A DNA stretch of 64,000 nt from Fidelibacterota bacterium (GCA_002718285.1 PBAR01000007.1:43501-107500); one strand, 5' to 3'. Shown: positions 27,898 to 37,571, counted from the stretch's first letter. Program-made: numbers and translations. The notes: a model not told the origin generated them from the sequence alone.

Positions 27898-28280
27898 AAG
27901 TTTCCTTTTACATATTTAATTGTATTATTCCAGGACTTAAAACGAAATCCTTTATCATCAATATAGATGATTGCTCGAGGTTTCTCATGGGTAACATCTG
28001 AAATACAATCTAATAAATCATAGTTCTTTAACCATTCTATAACTAACTGCTTTCCTGTTTTACCATTCACAAGGGGTCTATCTGGTTTACATTTAGCAGT
28101 GAAGATAATAATATTGTACTTTTTTGATAACAATTTTATTGCCCCTATGGCTCCTTCAATAGGTTTACCATAACAGGTTCCATCATGCCATCCTTTATCC
28201 CAATTATGTATTACTCCATCAAAATCAATTGCTATATTTTTCTCATCTTTTTCAAAACCTGGAGGTACTTCTTTAATCAC
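27894..28280 (-). CDS. small HAD-superfamily phosphatase-like protein
   Basis: 128 residues, minimal for the HAD fold. The nucleophile motif DFDGVIHNW (Asp-x-Asp) is near residue 19, then the Thr/Ser motif II region in IIIFTAKCK and a motif-IV-like acidic pair in AIIYIDDKGFRF. No cap domain is visible. It overlaps the cupin gene upstream by 8 bases and the dioxygenase-like gene downstream by 4, so it is part of the translationally coupled module. Probably dephosphorylates a small sugar or acyl phosphate; the substrate is unknown. Confidence 0.7.
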   Translation of the reverse strand: MIKEVPPGFEKDEKNIAIDFDGVIHNWDKGWHDGTCYGKPIEGAIGAIKLLSKKYNIIIFTAKCKPDRPLVNGKTGKQLVIEWLKNYDLLDCISDVTHEKPRAIIYIDDKGFRFKSWNNTIKYVKGNL

Positions 28281-28950
28281 TTTTTGCCTTACTGATCATC
28301 ATTATTGTTGTATTATTATAAACTTTGGGGAATAAAGCAATTAATTGTTTAATGATTTTGCAAGACACAACATCCCCTGCCTGTGCAACCAGATTACCCT
28401 CATCTGTAACTATTCCACCATTTAAGAATACTATATTATCTTCGTCATCCTGATTTTCAAAATATTCAATATCTCCGATAGTCTTTAATTCAATATCACA
28501 ATTTGAAAAATTATAATTAAGAGTATAATCTAATTCAGGTTCTACTATCCATAAGCAGTCATTTTTCTTTGGAACCTCAAAGGTACTATCTTCGTATGGT
28601 GCTCCTTCCCGTCCATATTTATCTTCTAATCTCACTAAATCATGTTTATCGACAGGAGTCTCAATTTCAAAAATATGAGCACCATTTACTGAAATAGCTT
28701 TGGTAGAATGGAAAAGGCCTTTCCTAATCATCGTTTTAGAAACTGGCTTTGATAAAAAACTATTACCTAAAAATGATATTTCAACTTCTCCATCTAAAAC
28801 TATTAGGCCTGTTGTTTTATTTGGATGACAATGCATTGAAGTTTGATGGCCAGATCCAATATGCAAATACCATAGAGCAATATTATTATTTTGATAAACT
28901 AAGTACTCATAACCCCAAGGTTTACTTACTATTGTTTTTTCATACTGCAT
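28273..28950 (-). CDS. cupin-domain protein
   Basis: 225 residues. The N-terminal half is a cupin: SMHCHPNKTTGLIVLDGEVEI gives the metal-site His pair and the Glu/Gly spacing, and FHSTKAI supplies the later His. The C-terminal half (about 135-225) is a second beta-rich region ending LVAQAGDVVSCKI. Sugar isomerases, epimerases and metal-dependent enzymes all use this fold. It begins the overlapping block (28950 down to 23752), 24 bases from the Nudix gene. Catalytic role unassigned. Confidence 0.68.
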   Translation of the reverse strand: MQYEKTIVSKPWGYEYLVYQNNNIALWYLHIGSGHQTSMHCHPNKTTGLIVLDGEVEISFLGNSFLSKPVSKTMIRKGLFHSTKAISVNGAHIFEIETPVDKHDLVRLEDKYGREGAPYEDSTFEVPKKNDCLWIVEPELDYTLNYNFSNCDIELKTIGDIEYFENQDDEDNIVFLNGGIVTDEGNLVAQAGDVVSCKIIKQLIALFPKVYNNTTIMMISKAKSD

Positions 28951-28974
28951 TTTTTATATGTTAAATATTATTAT

Positions 28975-29481
28975 TTAGAACAAACCCTTTGATAAACATA
29001 AATAATATGCTGCTATTCCACTAATGGAAAAAAAATCTCCTTTATTAATCATTGAAATAAAGTCTGTTCTACTCAACAGCAAAACTTCGTGGTCAGAATT
29101 AGAATTAGTTAGCGACAATTTGCAATTATAACCGAAAAATAAATTTAATGTATTATCAGATCTACTTGGAAAATTCTTAAATGATCCTAAATATTTTATT
29201 TTATCACAAACATACCCTGTTTCTTCAATTAATTCTCTTTTAGCTGCAATAGTAGATTCTTCGCCTTGTTCAATATAACCAGCTGGAAGCTCTAACATTG
29301 AAATTCCAATTGCTGGTCTGAATTGCCGAACTAAAATTATTTCTTCCTTTTCTGTGATCGCTAATATTTCAACAGAATCTGGAGTTGAAAAATAATAATA
29401 GGGTTCTCCATTAGATGATTGAAAAGAAACTGTATTTAATGAAAACCATTTAGTTTCAAGAATTTTATTCGGATTTGACAT
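28975..29481 (-). CDS. Nudix hydrolase (ADP-ribose pyrophosphatase-like)
   Basis: 168 residues. The Nudix box is complete: GYIEQGEESTIAAKRELIEETGYV fits the pattern GX5EX7REUXEEXGU, and the preceding ILVRQFRPAIG resembles the ADP-ribose pyrophosphatase subgroup. Such enzymes cleave nucleoside diphosphates linked to other groups. In this locus it could trim a nucleotide sugar to its sugar phosphate or act as housekeeping. It lies 24 bases upstream of the cupin gene and 68 bases downstream of the second dioxygenase-like gene. Confidence 0.86.
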   Translation of the reverse strand: MSNPNKILETKWFSLNTVSFQSSNGEPYYYFSTPDSVEILAITEKEEIILVRQFRPAIGISMLELPAGYIEQGEESTIAAKRELIEETGYVCDKIKYLGSFKNFPSRSDNTLNLFFGYNCKLSLTNSNSDHEVLLLSRTDFISMINKGDFFSISGIAAYYLCLSKGLF

Positions 29482-29549
29482 TTGTGTTTCTTACCCTCTG
29501 CCTAAAAAGTACTAATGTGAATAAATAATTAACGCTTTTTAAAATAATC

Positions 29550-30497
29550 CTAATTAGAAAAATTATTCAAATTAATTATTTGGACATTCGAAGGGTGTTT
29601 AAAACCGCCTTTACTTTGCACTTTTTTACTCATTTTATCTGGAAAATGGAAATATGTTTTACGACCAACATTTAAAAATTCTGAATTTGTAATAGTCTCC
29701 TGGTATCTCAGTTTTTTGACATCAATATTATCAATATCAGTTTTTGCAAAAGATTCTAAATCTGGCATTTTCATATCAAACCCAGTATCAAGAGAAACTC
29801 TTATACCTGCATTATTTTTTCTGTAGGATTGATGTATTATTGAGGCATCAGCAATAATTAAGTTGCCTTTTTTAGGTGTATAATCAATTATTTTATATTG
29901 TTTTACTATTTCTGAGCCATCTCTAGCACTTTTTAAAGGTTTTAGCCAATCTTCACTAAAACTATCTGGTGTTTGTGCATATCTTATATGATTATTATTA
30001 ATGTCACCTAAAATAAAACAATGAACAGCAATCCAATTTGGGTTTGCACCTGTCCATGTATCAGAGTGCATATTTTCTGTTGGATGTTTTCTATTTAAAT
30101 TTAGTTTATTTACATTTCCATATTTAAGTCTTAGGTTGGGAGGAAAATGAAAATTATGTATCAGGTCTTCAATATCAAGAAAATTAATAATATTAACATA
30201 AGCTCTAACTAGGATGTTAAACTCTAAACTAACCCTATTTTTTGGCACCACTATACCATTTGGTGTAATATTTTTCAATAGATTTTTTCTTACTAACAAT
30301 TCCTTTATCAACTCTTTTTCATCAAGAAATACACTATTTGAATCCATACACTTTGAAATATATGTTTTTGTAGCAATAGATATATTTTCAAATAATTCAT
30401 CTGGAAGTTTTACTTCAAGCATTAAGTCAGTTATTTTTTCACAAGCAAATCTTTTTGCTAATTGATTAATATAGTTTTTTCTCTTCTCAATGCTCAT
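29550..30497 (-). CDS. putative Fe(II)/2-oxoglutarate-dependent oxygenase-like protein, paralogue B
   Basis: 315 residues, paralogous to the protein at 26980 over the central region. Shared features: TPNGIVVPK (about 78-86), the facial-triad candidate MHSDTWTG (His144, Asp146), IIHQSYRKN (His222) and IRVSLDTGF (Arg about 233). The last 60 residues (RKTYFHFPDKMSKK) are not shared. No family name is certain. The gene stands alone between a 125-base gap upstream and the Nudix gene. The conserved His-x-Asp and distal His support an iron-dependent oxygenase. Confidence 0.5.
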   Translation of the reverse strand: MSIEKRKNYINQLAKRFACEKITDLMLEVKLPDELFENISIATKTYISKCMDSNSVFLDEKELIKELLVRKNLLKNITPNGIVVPKNRVSLEFNILVRAYVNIINFLDIEDLIHNFHFPPNLRLKYGNVNKLNLNRKHPTENMHSDTWTGANPNWIAVHCFILGDINNNHIRYAQTPDSFSEDWLKPLKSARDGSEIVKQYKIIDYTPKKGNLIIADASIIHQSYRKNNAGIRVSLDTGFDMKMPDLESFAKTDIDNIDVKKLRYQETITNSEFLNVGRKTYFHFPDKMSKKVQSKGGFKHPSNVQIINLNNFSN

Positions 30498-30622
30498 GAA
30501 TAAACCTTTATTGTTATATAAATCAATCTGTTATTAGATATGAATTCTTAATAAATAGGATAAGAACATCCTGAATTATTATGTTAAAAATAAATACAAG
30601 AAAAATATTGTATGCTCTACAA

Positions 30623-32089
30623 TTAAACTTCGGGAATTAATAAGGGGTCTTCTTCGATACCATGTTCCGCTTTTGGATTATATTTATTACTAGTAATTAT
30701 ATTTGAATTATATAAAGGTCTATTATGAAAAGCATCAAATACACTTGCAACTTGCGGTGACATATGCTTTCCTAATTCTGTGAGAACAAAATCAGATTCA
30801 TTAATTCTTACCAATCCATCCTGTTCAAATTCTTTTAAACTATTCATTTCTTTACTAAAGTAATCTTTAAAATCAATACTATAGTTATTGTTAATTGTAT
30901 CATAATCAACTAAAAAATAAGTTCGAATTCGTTTAATAATATCGCGTCGTATTTTATCATCTGTTGTTAGTTTATATCCTCTATAAACAGGGAATTCCCC
31001 TTTATCTAAGGATTTTTTATATAAATTTTGTTCATAATAGTTTTGAAAGTAATAATCATCACCCAGAGACCCATGGGCTGAGCTCCCCACAGCAATGAAA
31101 TTGATTGCTTCTCCAGTTTGAGTACCTAATGAATTATAATAGGCATTCCCATCATCCATCGCTTTAGATAGCGGATCACTGGGCTTAGCAAAACTTTCAA
31201 AACCAGCACGTTTATAGCCAGCTTGCATCAACGACTCTGTTGCTTCAACAAATATTGCTTTTCGTTCATAGAAATCTGGCATTGGGTTATTCCTCACCAT
31301 ACGGGTCATATATTTACGGACATCGGGTTTATAGTGAACATACATAGTCTGAATCTCATCTGGGCCAATATCCACAGTATGGCGTATAGTTTCAGCAATT
31401 TTCTCAGGAGTTTGCCTAGGTAATCCTATTAATAAATCAAAATTGATTACGGGAAATAGTTCCCGAATTTCTGGGGTTAACAACTTTGCAACCATTTCTG
31501 GCGGCTGTATCCTATTAATTTCTTCCTGCACATCATGATCAAAATCCTGCACACCAAATGAAAGTCTATTAACACCACATTCATGATAAAATCGTAAACG
31601 ATCCAAATCAACTCTTCTAGGATCAATTTCAACAGTAAATGTTTTAACCTTATTAAAATCAATAAATGATCGCATTTTATTTAAAAGCACTTCAAATTCT
31701 TTTTCATGGTAGTATGTTGGAGACCCTCCACCCATATAAATTTCTTCAACTGATGGATTTAGCTTATTTTTTTCCATCAACTCAATCAATAGGTCAAGTT
31801 CCTTTAATAAATAATTATCCAAATAATCTTTCACTTTATTATAATCATTAGTGATTTCTTTACTACATAAACAAAAGTAACATAATTCTTCGCAAAAAGG
31901 TGTATGGACATAAAAAAGGCAAGATTTATCTTTATTATTTGGGATCCAATCTTTTAAGGCATCTCTATATTCTTTATCACCCGCTGAATAATCCCAATTT
32001 GCCTTTGTAGGGTATTCAGTATAATCATAAACTAGATTGTGATGGTATTTCTTTAAAAGATTAATATCGGTGAGTATTTCTTTATTCAT
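30623..32089 (-). CDS. HemN-like radical SAM protein
   Basis: 488 residues. The radical SAM motif is CxxxCxxCxC with Cys66, Cys70, Cys73 and Cys75 (HTPFCEELCYFCLC), the spacing of coproporphyrinogen III dehydrogenase HemN and its relatives. GGGSPTYY, FTVEIDPRR, RLSFGVQDFD and DLLIGLPRQTPE are the other HemN-family blocks, and a HemN C-terminal-like domain follows. The surroundings are not haem genes: PfpI-like, dioxygenase-like and Nudix genes. It may be a true HemN-like enzyme or a member repurposed for the surface-glycan module. Confidence 0.8.
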   Translation of the reverse strand: MNKEILTDINLLKKYHHNLVYDYTEYPTKANWDYSAGDKEYRDALKDWIPNNKDKSCLFYVHTPFCEELCYFCLCSKEITNDYNKVKDYLDNYLLKELDLLIELMEKNKLNPSVEEIYMGGGSPTYYHEKEFEVLLNKMRSFIDFNKVKTFTVEIDPRRVDLDRLRFYHECGVNRLSFGVQDFDHDVQEEINRIQPPEMVAKLLTPEIRELFPVINFDLLIGLPRQTPEKIAETIRHTVDIGPDEIQTMYVHYKPDVRKYMTRMVRNNPMPDFYERKAIFVEATESLMQAGYKRAGFESFAKPSDPLSKAMDDGNAYYNSLGTQTGEAINFIAVGSSAHGSLGDDYYFQNYYEQNLYKKSLDKGEFPVYRGYKLTTDDKIRRDIIKRIRTYFLVDYDTINNNYSIDFKDYFSKEMNSLKEFEQDGLVRINESDFVLTELGKHMSPQVASVFDAFHNRPLYNSNIITSNKYNPKAEHGIEEDPLLIPEV

Positions 32090-32167
32090 AGTTCGATTGC
32101 CTCTATGGAGTTTGTTGATTAATTGTTAAAAAATATCTCTCTTGTTATAAAAAAAATTCTTACAAGT

Positions 32168-32689
32168 CTACAAAGAATGTATTTCCCCAACAAGATTTAA
32201 AGTCGCCTTCATCCAAGGCCCTAGATCTTTATAATGAGCGGTTGTAACAATATTGCTATCAACAACGGCTGGCTCATCAGTATATGTTGCGCCAGCATTA
32301 TTAATATCATCTTTTATACTATAATATCCAGAAATATTTTTCCCATTTACAATATTTGCTGAAATTAGCAACTGCGCTGCATGACAAATACTTGCGATAA
32401 CATTACCAGTAGAATGAAAATCAGATATAAATTTTAGTATTTCTTCGTCTTGTCTCATGTATTCCATAGATTTTGCACCCCCAGGTAAAATTAATAAAAT
32501 GTAATCATTTACATTTAGATCGGGTATATCTTTTGTAGGGACGATTTTTGACCCTATTATACCATTTACCTGTTTACCTCCTCTAACAGCAACATCTACA
32601 TCATATCCATCTTCTTGAACCCTATAAAACGGATAAATAAACTCGTGATCTTGTACAAGATTACCTGTTAAAATAAGTGCTTTCTTCAT
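32168..32689 (-). CDS. DJ-1/PfpI-family protein
   Basis: 173 residues, a single glutamine-amidotransferase-like class I domain. The nucleophile elbow reads VIASICHAAQ with Cys102-His103, the family's catalytic pair. LLILPGGAKSM precedes it. Members act as glyoxalase-like, protease-like or protein/nucleotide deglycase enzymes. It is 78 bases upstream of the HemN-like gene and just downstream of the gene graveyard. The context does not say which activity applies. Confidence 0.82.
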   Translation of the reverse strand: MKKALILTGNLVQDHEFIYPFYRVQEDGYDVDVAVRGGKQVNGIIGSKIVPTKDIPDLNVNDYILLILPGGAKSMEYMRQDEEILKFISDFHSTGNVIASICHAAQLLISANIVNGKNISGYYSIKDDINNAGATYTDEPAVVDSNIVTTAHYKDLGPWMKATLNLVGEIHSL

Positions 32690-32800
32690 TATTTAAATCC
32701 CAATTTTACCTAAATTTAATTTGAAAATTTCAATTTTGTAAATAAATAAGATTCCTATCTCTATTTGTGACAATTCCCCTGTCCCCACCAATTCTAAAGT

Positions 32801-33184
32801 TTATACCATAGTATTTTCAAATAAATGCTTAGGTTTCCAGCCTAACTTAAAAAGTTTTTTTGCACCAAATGGAATTAGAGGAATTCTAATTCCTTTATCA
32901 TCAAAACAAGGATCTACTACAAATGCGGCTTCTGCAATTCTTTCTGTGCCATTCTTGTGGTGCGAAGAAGTCATTAAAACTTTACCACCATGCCGCTCTA
33001 CTATTTGGCAAATTTCATCACTGTCAGTGGCTACAAATACTTCATTCAAAGATTTAGCGAATTCACATCGTTTGAAAACATGAACAATCATAGGAAGCCC
33101 ACAAATATCAGTCAATGCTTTCCTTGGGAGTCTGGAAGACTCTAAACGAGATGGTATAATAGCAACTATTCTAGTTTGATTCAT
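32801..33184 (-). pseudogene. chimeric remnant: KdsB N-terminus joined to an epimerase-like tail
   Basis: Residues up to about 91 of the chosen frame are a CMP-Kdo synthetase N-terminus: AIIPSRLESSRLPRKAL, FVATDSDEI, then HHKNGTERIAEAAF. After about 32910 the sequence becomes IPLIPFGAKKLFKLGWKPKHLFENTMV and stops. That tail looks like the C-terminal end of a sugar-nucleotide epimerase/dehydratase (compare KKLFNLGWRPSVK in the gene at 34617). The N-terminal ATG is taken at 33182-33184. The protein would be about 127 residues against about 250 for KdsB, so it cannot be a working CMP-Kdo synthetase. Best read as the scar of a deletion between two genes. Confidence 0.78.
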
Positions 33185-33188
33185 TGAT

Positions 33189-33350
33189 CTATTTGGTTCT
33201 GTCAAGAAGCAATTTTAAAAAATTATCAATTGAATTATATAATATTGCTGAATCGACATTATATGTAACAAATTTTATACCCAGATCCATAACAAATTTA
33301 GTTTTTTCGATAGATTGAGGCACAAATCCACCAGCACATTTTCTAGAAGA
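33189..33350 (-). pseudogene. C-terminal fragment of an HpcH/HpaI-family aldolase
   Basis: In the frame ending at TAG 33189-33191 the translation gives CAGGFVPQSIEKTKFVMD, then GIKFVTYNVDSAILYN and a lysine-rich end. That is the C-terminal barrel segment of the HpcH/HpaI aldolase family, with the GGF and the TYNVD motif. The frame differs from that of the flavin-reductase piece it abuts (junction about 33345-33350). It lies directly before the KdsB fragment's ATG. It has no start and no active-site half, so it is a relic. A full-length homologue is present at 1767-2561. Confidence 0.68.
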
Positions 33351-33754
33351 AGTACATTCATATCAGTCTTCAAATTATCAGTAGTATAATACCCAACTAT
33401 CTTTTCCCCACAGAATAATCGGTCTCCATTCCTTAAAGCGAATAATTTTGGTGTCAATTGCTCTTTACCCGTATTTAGCACCTTATTGAAATAGAATTCA
33501 TAATAATCGATGTTATCATGGTTTATTATTTTTTTATTAGAGCTATCTATCATTGAACTTGAGATACAAAATGCCCTCTTTAATATTTTATTTGGATTAT
33601 TTTGAGATTCTAATCCCAGACTGCCATATTGACCAGGCTTATATTTCATTTTGTAGGCATCCGGGTAAACCCTTATTACCCGCGCTTCATTGCTACTATA
33701 TATAATGTTAACGGAAGCGTTATAAATATTTTTGGATTTCCGCATTAAACTCAA
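33275..33754 (-). pseudogene. N-terminal fragment of a ferredoxin-NADP reductase-like flavoprotein
   Basis: 159 codons, of which the first 130 or so are an FAD-binding domain of the ferredoxin/flavodoxin-NADP reductase type: YKPGQYGSLGLES, RAFCISSSMIDSS, LTPKLFALRNGDRLF and GEKIVGYYTTDNL. The NADP-binding half that should follow TDMNVLLL is missing. At about 33350 the frame runs into unrelated sequence (the aldolase fragment read in another frame) and stops at 33275. It overlaps the end of the HAD gene by 35 bases. Truncated, probably not functional. Confidence 0.75.
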
Positions 33755-34466
33755 TCATAGTAGGGTATGTATACTCAGTCTCTTTTTGTAACTCGGTTTG
33801 TGAGCATAAGCCCGTTTCCAAACCGATAGTCTTGGCAGCACCACCCATCTTCCCCATTTCCATATCGGACACTGTATCACCTACGTATACTGATTGATCA
33901 GGCTTTACTTTCAAAGCGTAGCATGCTTTTAAAAAACCTTCTGGATTCGGTTTCCCCTTATTAACATCATCGCCTCCAATAATAATATCAATGAATTTGT
34001 TCAAACCCATTTTTTCTATAATCATGTTCGTATTTGAGTGGCGATCGGAAGTATAAATAGATATCAATAGTCCTTTCACCTTCAGTGATTTAAAACAACG
34101 CCTAACACCATTTAATAGTTGAATTTTAAAGTCACCTTTTTTCTGTTGCATAGTATCAATTTCTCCATATATCCGAGATACTTCAGAAATTGAAATCTCT
34201 CTGTTTACTTTAGTGAGAAACTCAATAGTATGATTAATGACGATATTTCTAGGATGATAACCAACAGGCCCATCGTTTTTTATTTTTCTGGAATTTGAAT
34301 CTATTCCCATAGCCCAAAGAAACTGCCCTTCTAGAGAAGGTTCAAGGTTCAAATAATCAATTAGGTATTTAGCCCTAAGTTGACAGTTATAATGCCAGTA
34401 TGCATGTACATCAATGATAATTCCATCCTTATCAAAACATAAGTGTTTTATTGAATTATTTACCAA
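33720..34466 (-). CDS. HAD-superfamily hydrolase (phosphoglycolate-phosphatase-like)
   Basis: 248 residues. The nucleophile region is HLCFDKDGIIIDVHAYW (Asp-Lys-Asp), motif II is in ISIYTSDRHSNT, motif III Lys is near DDVNKGKPNPEGF, and motif IV is VYVGDTVSDMEMGK. A helical cap is inserted (about 20-85). Beside the heptose-kinase-like GHMP gene it could dephosphorylate a sugar phosphate such as a heptose bisphosphate, but GmhB usually has a different, histidinol-phosphatase-like fold. Substrate therefore open. The 3' end overlaps the flavin-reductase fragment by 35 bases, which suggests that its own last residues may have been altered. Confidence 0.75.
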   Translation of the reverse strand: MVNNSIKHLCFDKDGIIIDVHAYWHYNCQLRAKYLIDYLNLEPSLEGQFLWAMGIDSNSRKIKNDGPVGYHPRNIVINHTIEFLTKVNREISISEVSRIYGEIDTMQQKKGDFKIQLLNGVRRCFKSLKVKGLLISIYTSDRHSNTNMIIEKMGLNKFIDIIIGGDDVNKGKPNPEGFLKACYALKVKPDQSVYVGDTVSDMEMGKMGGAAKTIGLETGLCSQTELQKETEYTYPTMIEFNAEIQKYL

Positions 34467-34616
34467 TACACTTATAAATAGTTAAGTAAATTTTGTAATA
34501 ATATACTTTTTTTAATCATTTGGTGTAAAGATATACCTTTGATCCAATTGATAAGTTGTATGAGCCAATGAAACAATTGGCACACTATGTTTATGTTTAT
34601 TATAACTGATAAATTC

Positions 34617-35564
34617 TTATTTATTTGAACATTCCGTTAAGAAAGATGATTTAAACCACTTGTATGTTTCTTCTAAACCTGATTCAATCTTTACTGAGGG
34701 GCGCCATCCCAAATTAAAAAGTTTTTTTGAATCAAGAATTTTTTTTGGCATACCATCAGGTTTTCCAAAATCGAAATCGATAGTACCGTCAAATCCTACG
34801 ACTGACTTAATCTTTTCTGCAAGTTCAGAAATGGAGAAATTTATTTCAGTACCTATGTTTATAGGTAAATCATCATTATAATTCTTCATAAGAAAAAAAC
34901 AAGCGTCCGCTAAATCGTAAACATAAATGAACTCTCTTCTAGGTTTACCAGTCCCCCACAGCTTAATTTTTTTTAGCCCATTATCTTTTGCATCATTCAT
35001 TTTTCTTATAAGGGCAGCCACAACATGCGAATTTATTTCACTAAAATCATCCTCTGGACCAAAAATATTTGCTGGAATAGCAGAAATATAATTAATACCG
35101 TGTTCTTTTCGATAAGATTGGCATAATTCAATCCCTGCTAGTTTGGCCATGGCATATGCAGAATTGGTGGGCTCCATAGGCCCTTGCATAAGCATGTCAG
35201 GACGCATAGGTTGTTCAGAATACTTCGGATAAATGCATGAACTCGCTAGATATAAGAGCTTGTTTACTTGGTATTCCTTGGCGATACTGATTACATTACT
35301 GATAGTATACAAATTATCGATCATAAGGGTAGCTGGCATATCCTGATTAGCTTTTATTCCGCCAGTCTTTCCAGCAAATAGAAAAACATAGTTAGGGCGT
35401 GTTTCATCAAAATATTTTTTTAGCATCATATGATTAGTTAAATCAGGTTCAGGCTTCTCTAAATTGACAATTTTTCTATGATTTTTTTCTAGTAACAGTT
35501 TTATTAGCACTTTACCTTCCATTGTATTTTCACCAGCAATAAAAATTTTAGAATTATAATTCAA
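34617..35564 (-). CDS. GDP-L-fucose synthase-like SDR (WcaG family)
   Basis: 315 residues, extended SDR of the GDP-fucose synthase/GDP-6-deoxy-heptose reductase type: LYLASSCIYPKYSEQPM, SAYAMAKLAGIE (Tyr-x-x-x-Lys), ANIFGPEDDF and REFIYVYDLADA. The nucleotide-binding glycines are degraded: IAGENTMEGK in place of the usual GxxGxxG, so cofactor binding may be weakened or different. It begins one base after the HddA-like gene's stop, so the two form one transcript. With the heptose-kinase-like gene it may act on a GDP-heptose derivative. Confidence 0.75.
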   Translation of the reverse strand: MNYNSKIFIAGENTMEGKVLIKLLLEKNHRKIVNLEKPEPDLTNHMMLKKYFDETRPNYVFLFAGKTGGIKANQDMPATLMIDNLYTISNVISIAKEYQVNKLLYLASSCIYPKYSEQPMRPDMLMQGPMEPTNSAYAMAKLAGIELCQSYRKEHGINYISAIPANIFGPEDDFSEINSHVVAALIRKMNDAKDNGLKKIKLWGTGKPRREFIYVYDLADACFFLMKNYNDDLPINIGTEINFSISELAEKIKSVVGFDGTIDFDFGKPDGMPKKILDSKKLFNLGWRPSVKIESGLEETYKWFKSSFLTECSNK

Positions 35565-36602
35565 TTATAATTCCTTTATATTAATAAAGGGCCTATTCTT
35601 ATTTTCATCTTTATATTCTTTATCCTGATCGTAAAATATAATTTGACTACCACTTGATTCAAATTTGAATGGTACATGCAGTAGTTTAGAGAGCTTATTT
35701 TTCACATTAGATTGTTTTTCAATTGGTACATAAAAAAGCAAGAAGCCTCCACCGCCAGCACCAGAAAGTTTGCCCCCCAATGCACCTGCAGATAGAGCCA
35801 TGGAATAAATTTTATCCACGCGCTCATTGGATACTATTCTACTTAAACTACGTTTTTTCTGCCAAGTTTCATTTAATAAATATCCAAATTCATCTAACTC
35901 ACCTTTTTTTAATATTTCTATTGCATCATCAACCATATCTTGCATAAGTAATAATTGTTCACTCTTTTTTTGAATATCTTCCACATAACTTTTTGCTACT
36001 TTTTCAGCGGTTCGCATAATACCAGTGTAAAAAAGCATTAAATTATTTTCGAGCATACTTATGCGATCAGACAATATGGTAATGGGATTTACATTTATTT
36101 TTCCACTTTTCAAAAACTTAATATGGTTCAATCCGCCATAAGCAGCATTGATCTGATCCTGAGAGCCCACTACTTCTTTTATTATATTCTGCTCGATGTG
36201 AATACTTTTCATACCCAACTCATGTGATGAGATCATTTTCCCTTGATACGCATTAAGCGCATTGAGCAGTCCAACTGTAAAGGCTGAACTAGAACCTAAA
36301 CCACTTCTTCCTGGTAGGTCACCATCATAGTGTATTTCCAAACCTTTATCAATGCCAAGATATTTCATGACTTCCCTTCCAGATGGATGCATAAGTTCAT
36401 CTGCACTTTGACATGCTTCAATTTTTGAATAGACTAAGCGTAAATTATGAGGAAAAAACGGCGGTAGATACCGACATGTTATATAAATATATTTATCTAT
36501 AGTAGTTGAAAGTACTTGTCCCCCATTTTTTAAATACCAATCGGGATAATCTGTACCTCCCCCAAAGAATGAAATACGATATGGTGTCCGAGATATAATC
36601 AA
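35565..36602 (-). CDS. hddA: GHMP kinase, HddA-like D-glycero-D-manno-heptose-7-phosphate kinase
   Basis: 345 residues. GHMP kinase motif 1 is RTPYRISFFGGGTDYPDW, motif 2 the ATP loop is LPGRSGLGSSSAFTVGLLNA, and motif 3 is GGKLSGAGGGGFLLFY. RISFFGGGTD is characteristic of the HddA group, which phosphorylates C1 of D-glycero-D-manno-heptose 7-phosphate on the way to GDP-heptose. GmhA and HddC are not in the window. The next gene starts one base after its stop and the epimerase upstream ends 21 bases away, so it is part of the long pseB-headed operon. Confidence 0.82.
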   Translation of the reverse strand: MIISRTPYRISFFGGGTDYPDWYLKNGGQVLSTTIDKYIYITCRYLPPFFPHNLRLVYSKIEACQSADELMHPSGREVMKYLGIDKGLEIHYDGDLPGRSGLGSSSAFTVGLLNALNAYQGKMISSHELGMKSIHIEQNIIKEVVGSQDQINAAYGGLNHIKFLKSGKINVNPITILSDRISMLENNLMLFYTGIMRTAEKVAKSYVEDIQKKSEQLLLMQDMVDDAIEILKKGELDEFGYLLNETWQKKRSLSRIVSNERVDKIYSMALSAGALGGKLSGAGGGGFLLFYVPIEKQSNVKNKLSKLLHVPFKFESSGSQIIFYDQDKEYKDENKNRPFINIKEL

Positions 36603-36623
36603 TTATTTTTATGAATATTTTAT

Positions 36624-37571
<948 letters not shown>

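Noticed and set aside
33185..33205. TTG start for the KdsB fragment at 33205
   Set aside because: It falls in the last codons of the aldolase fragment; the ATG at 33184 gives the normal KdsB N-terminus (MNQTRIVAIIPSR).
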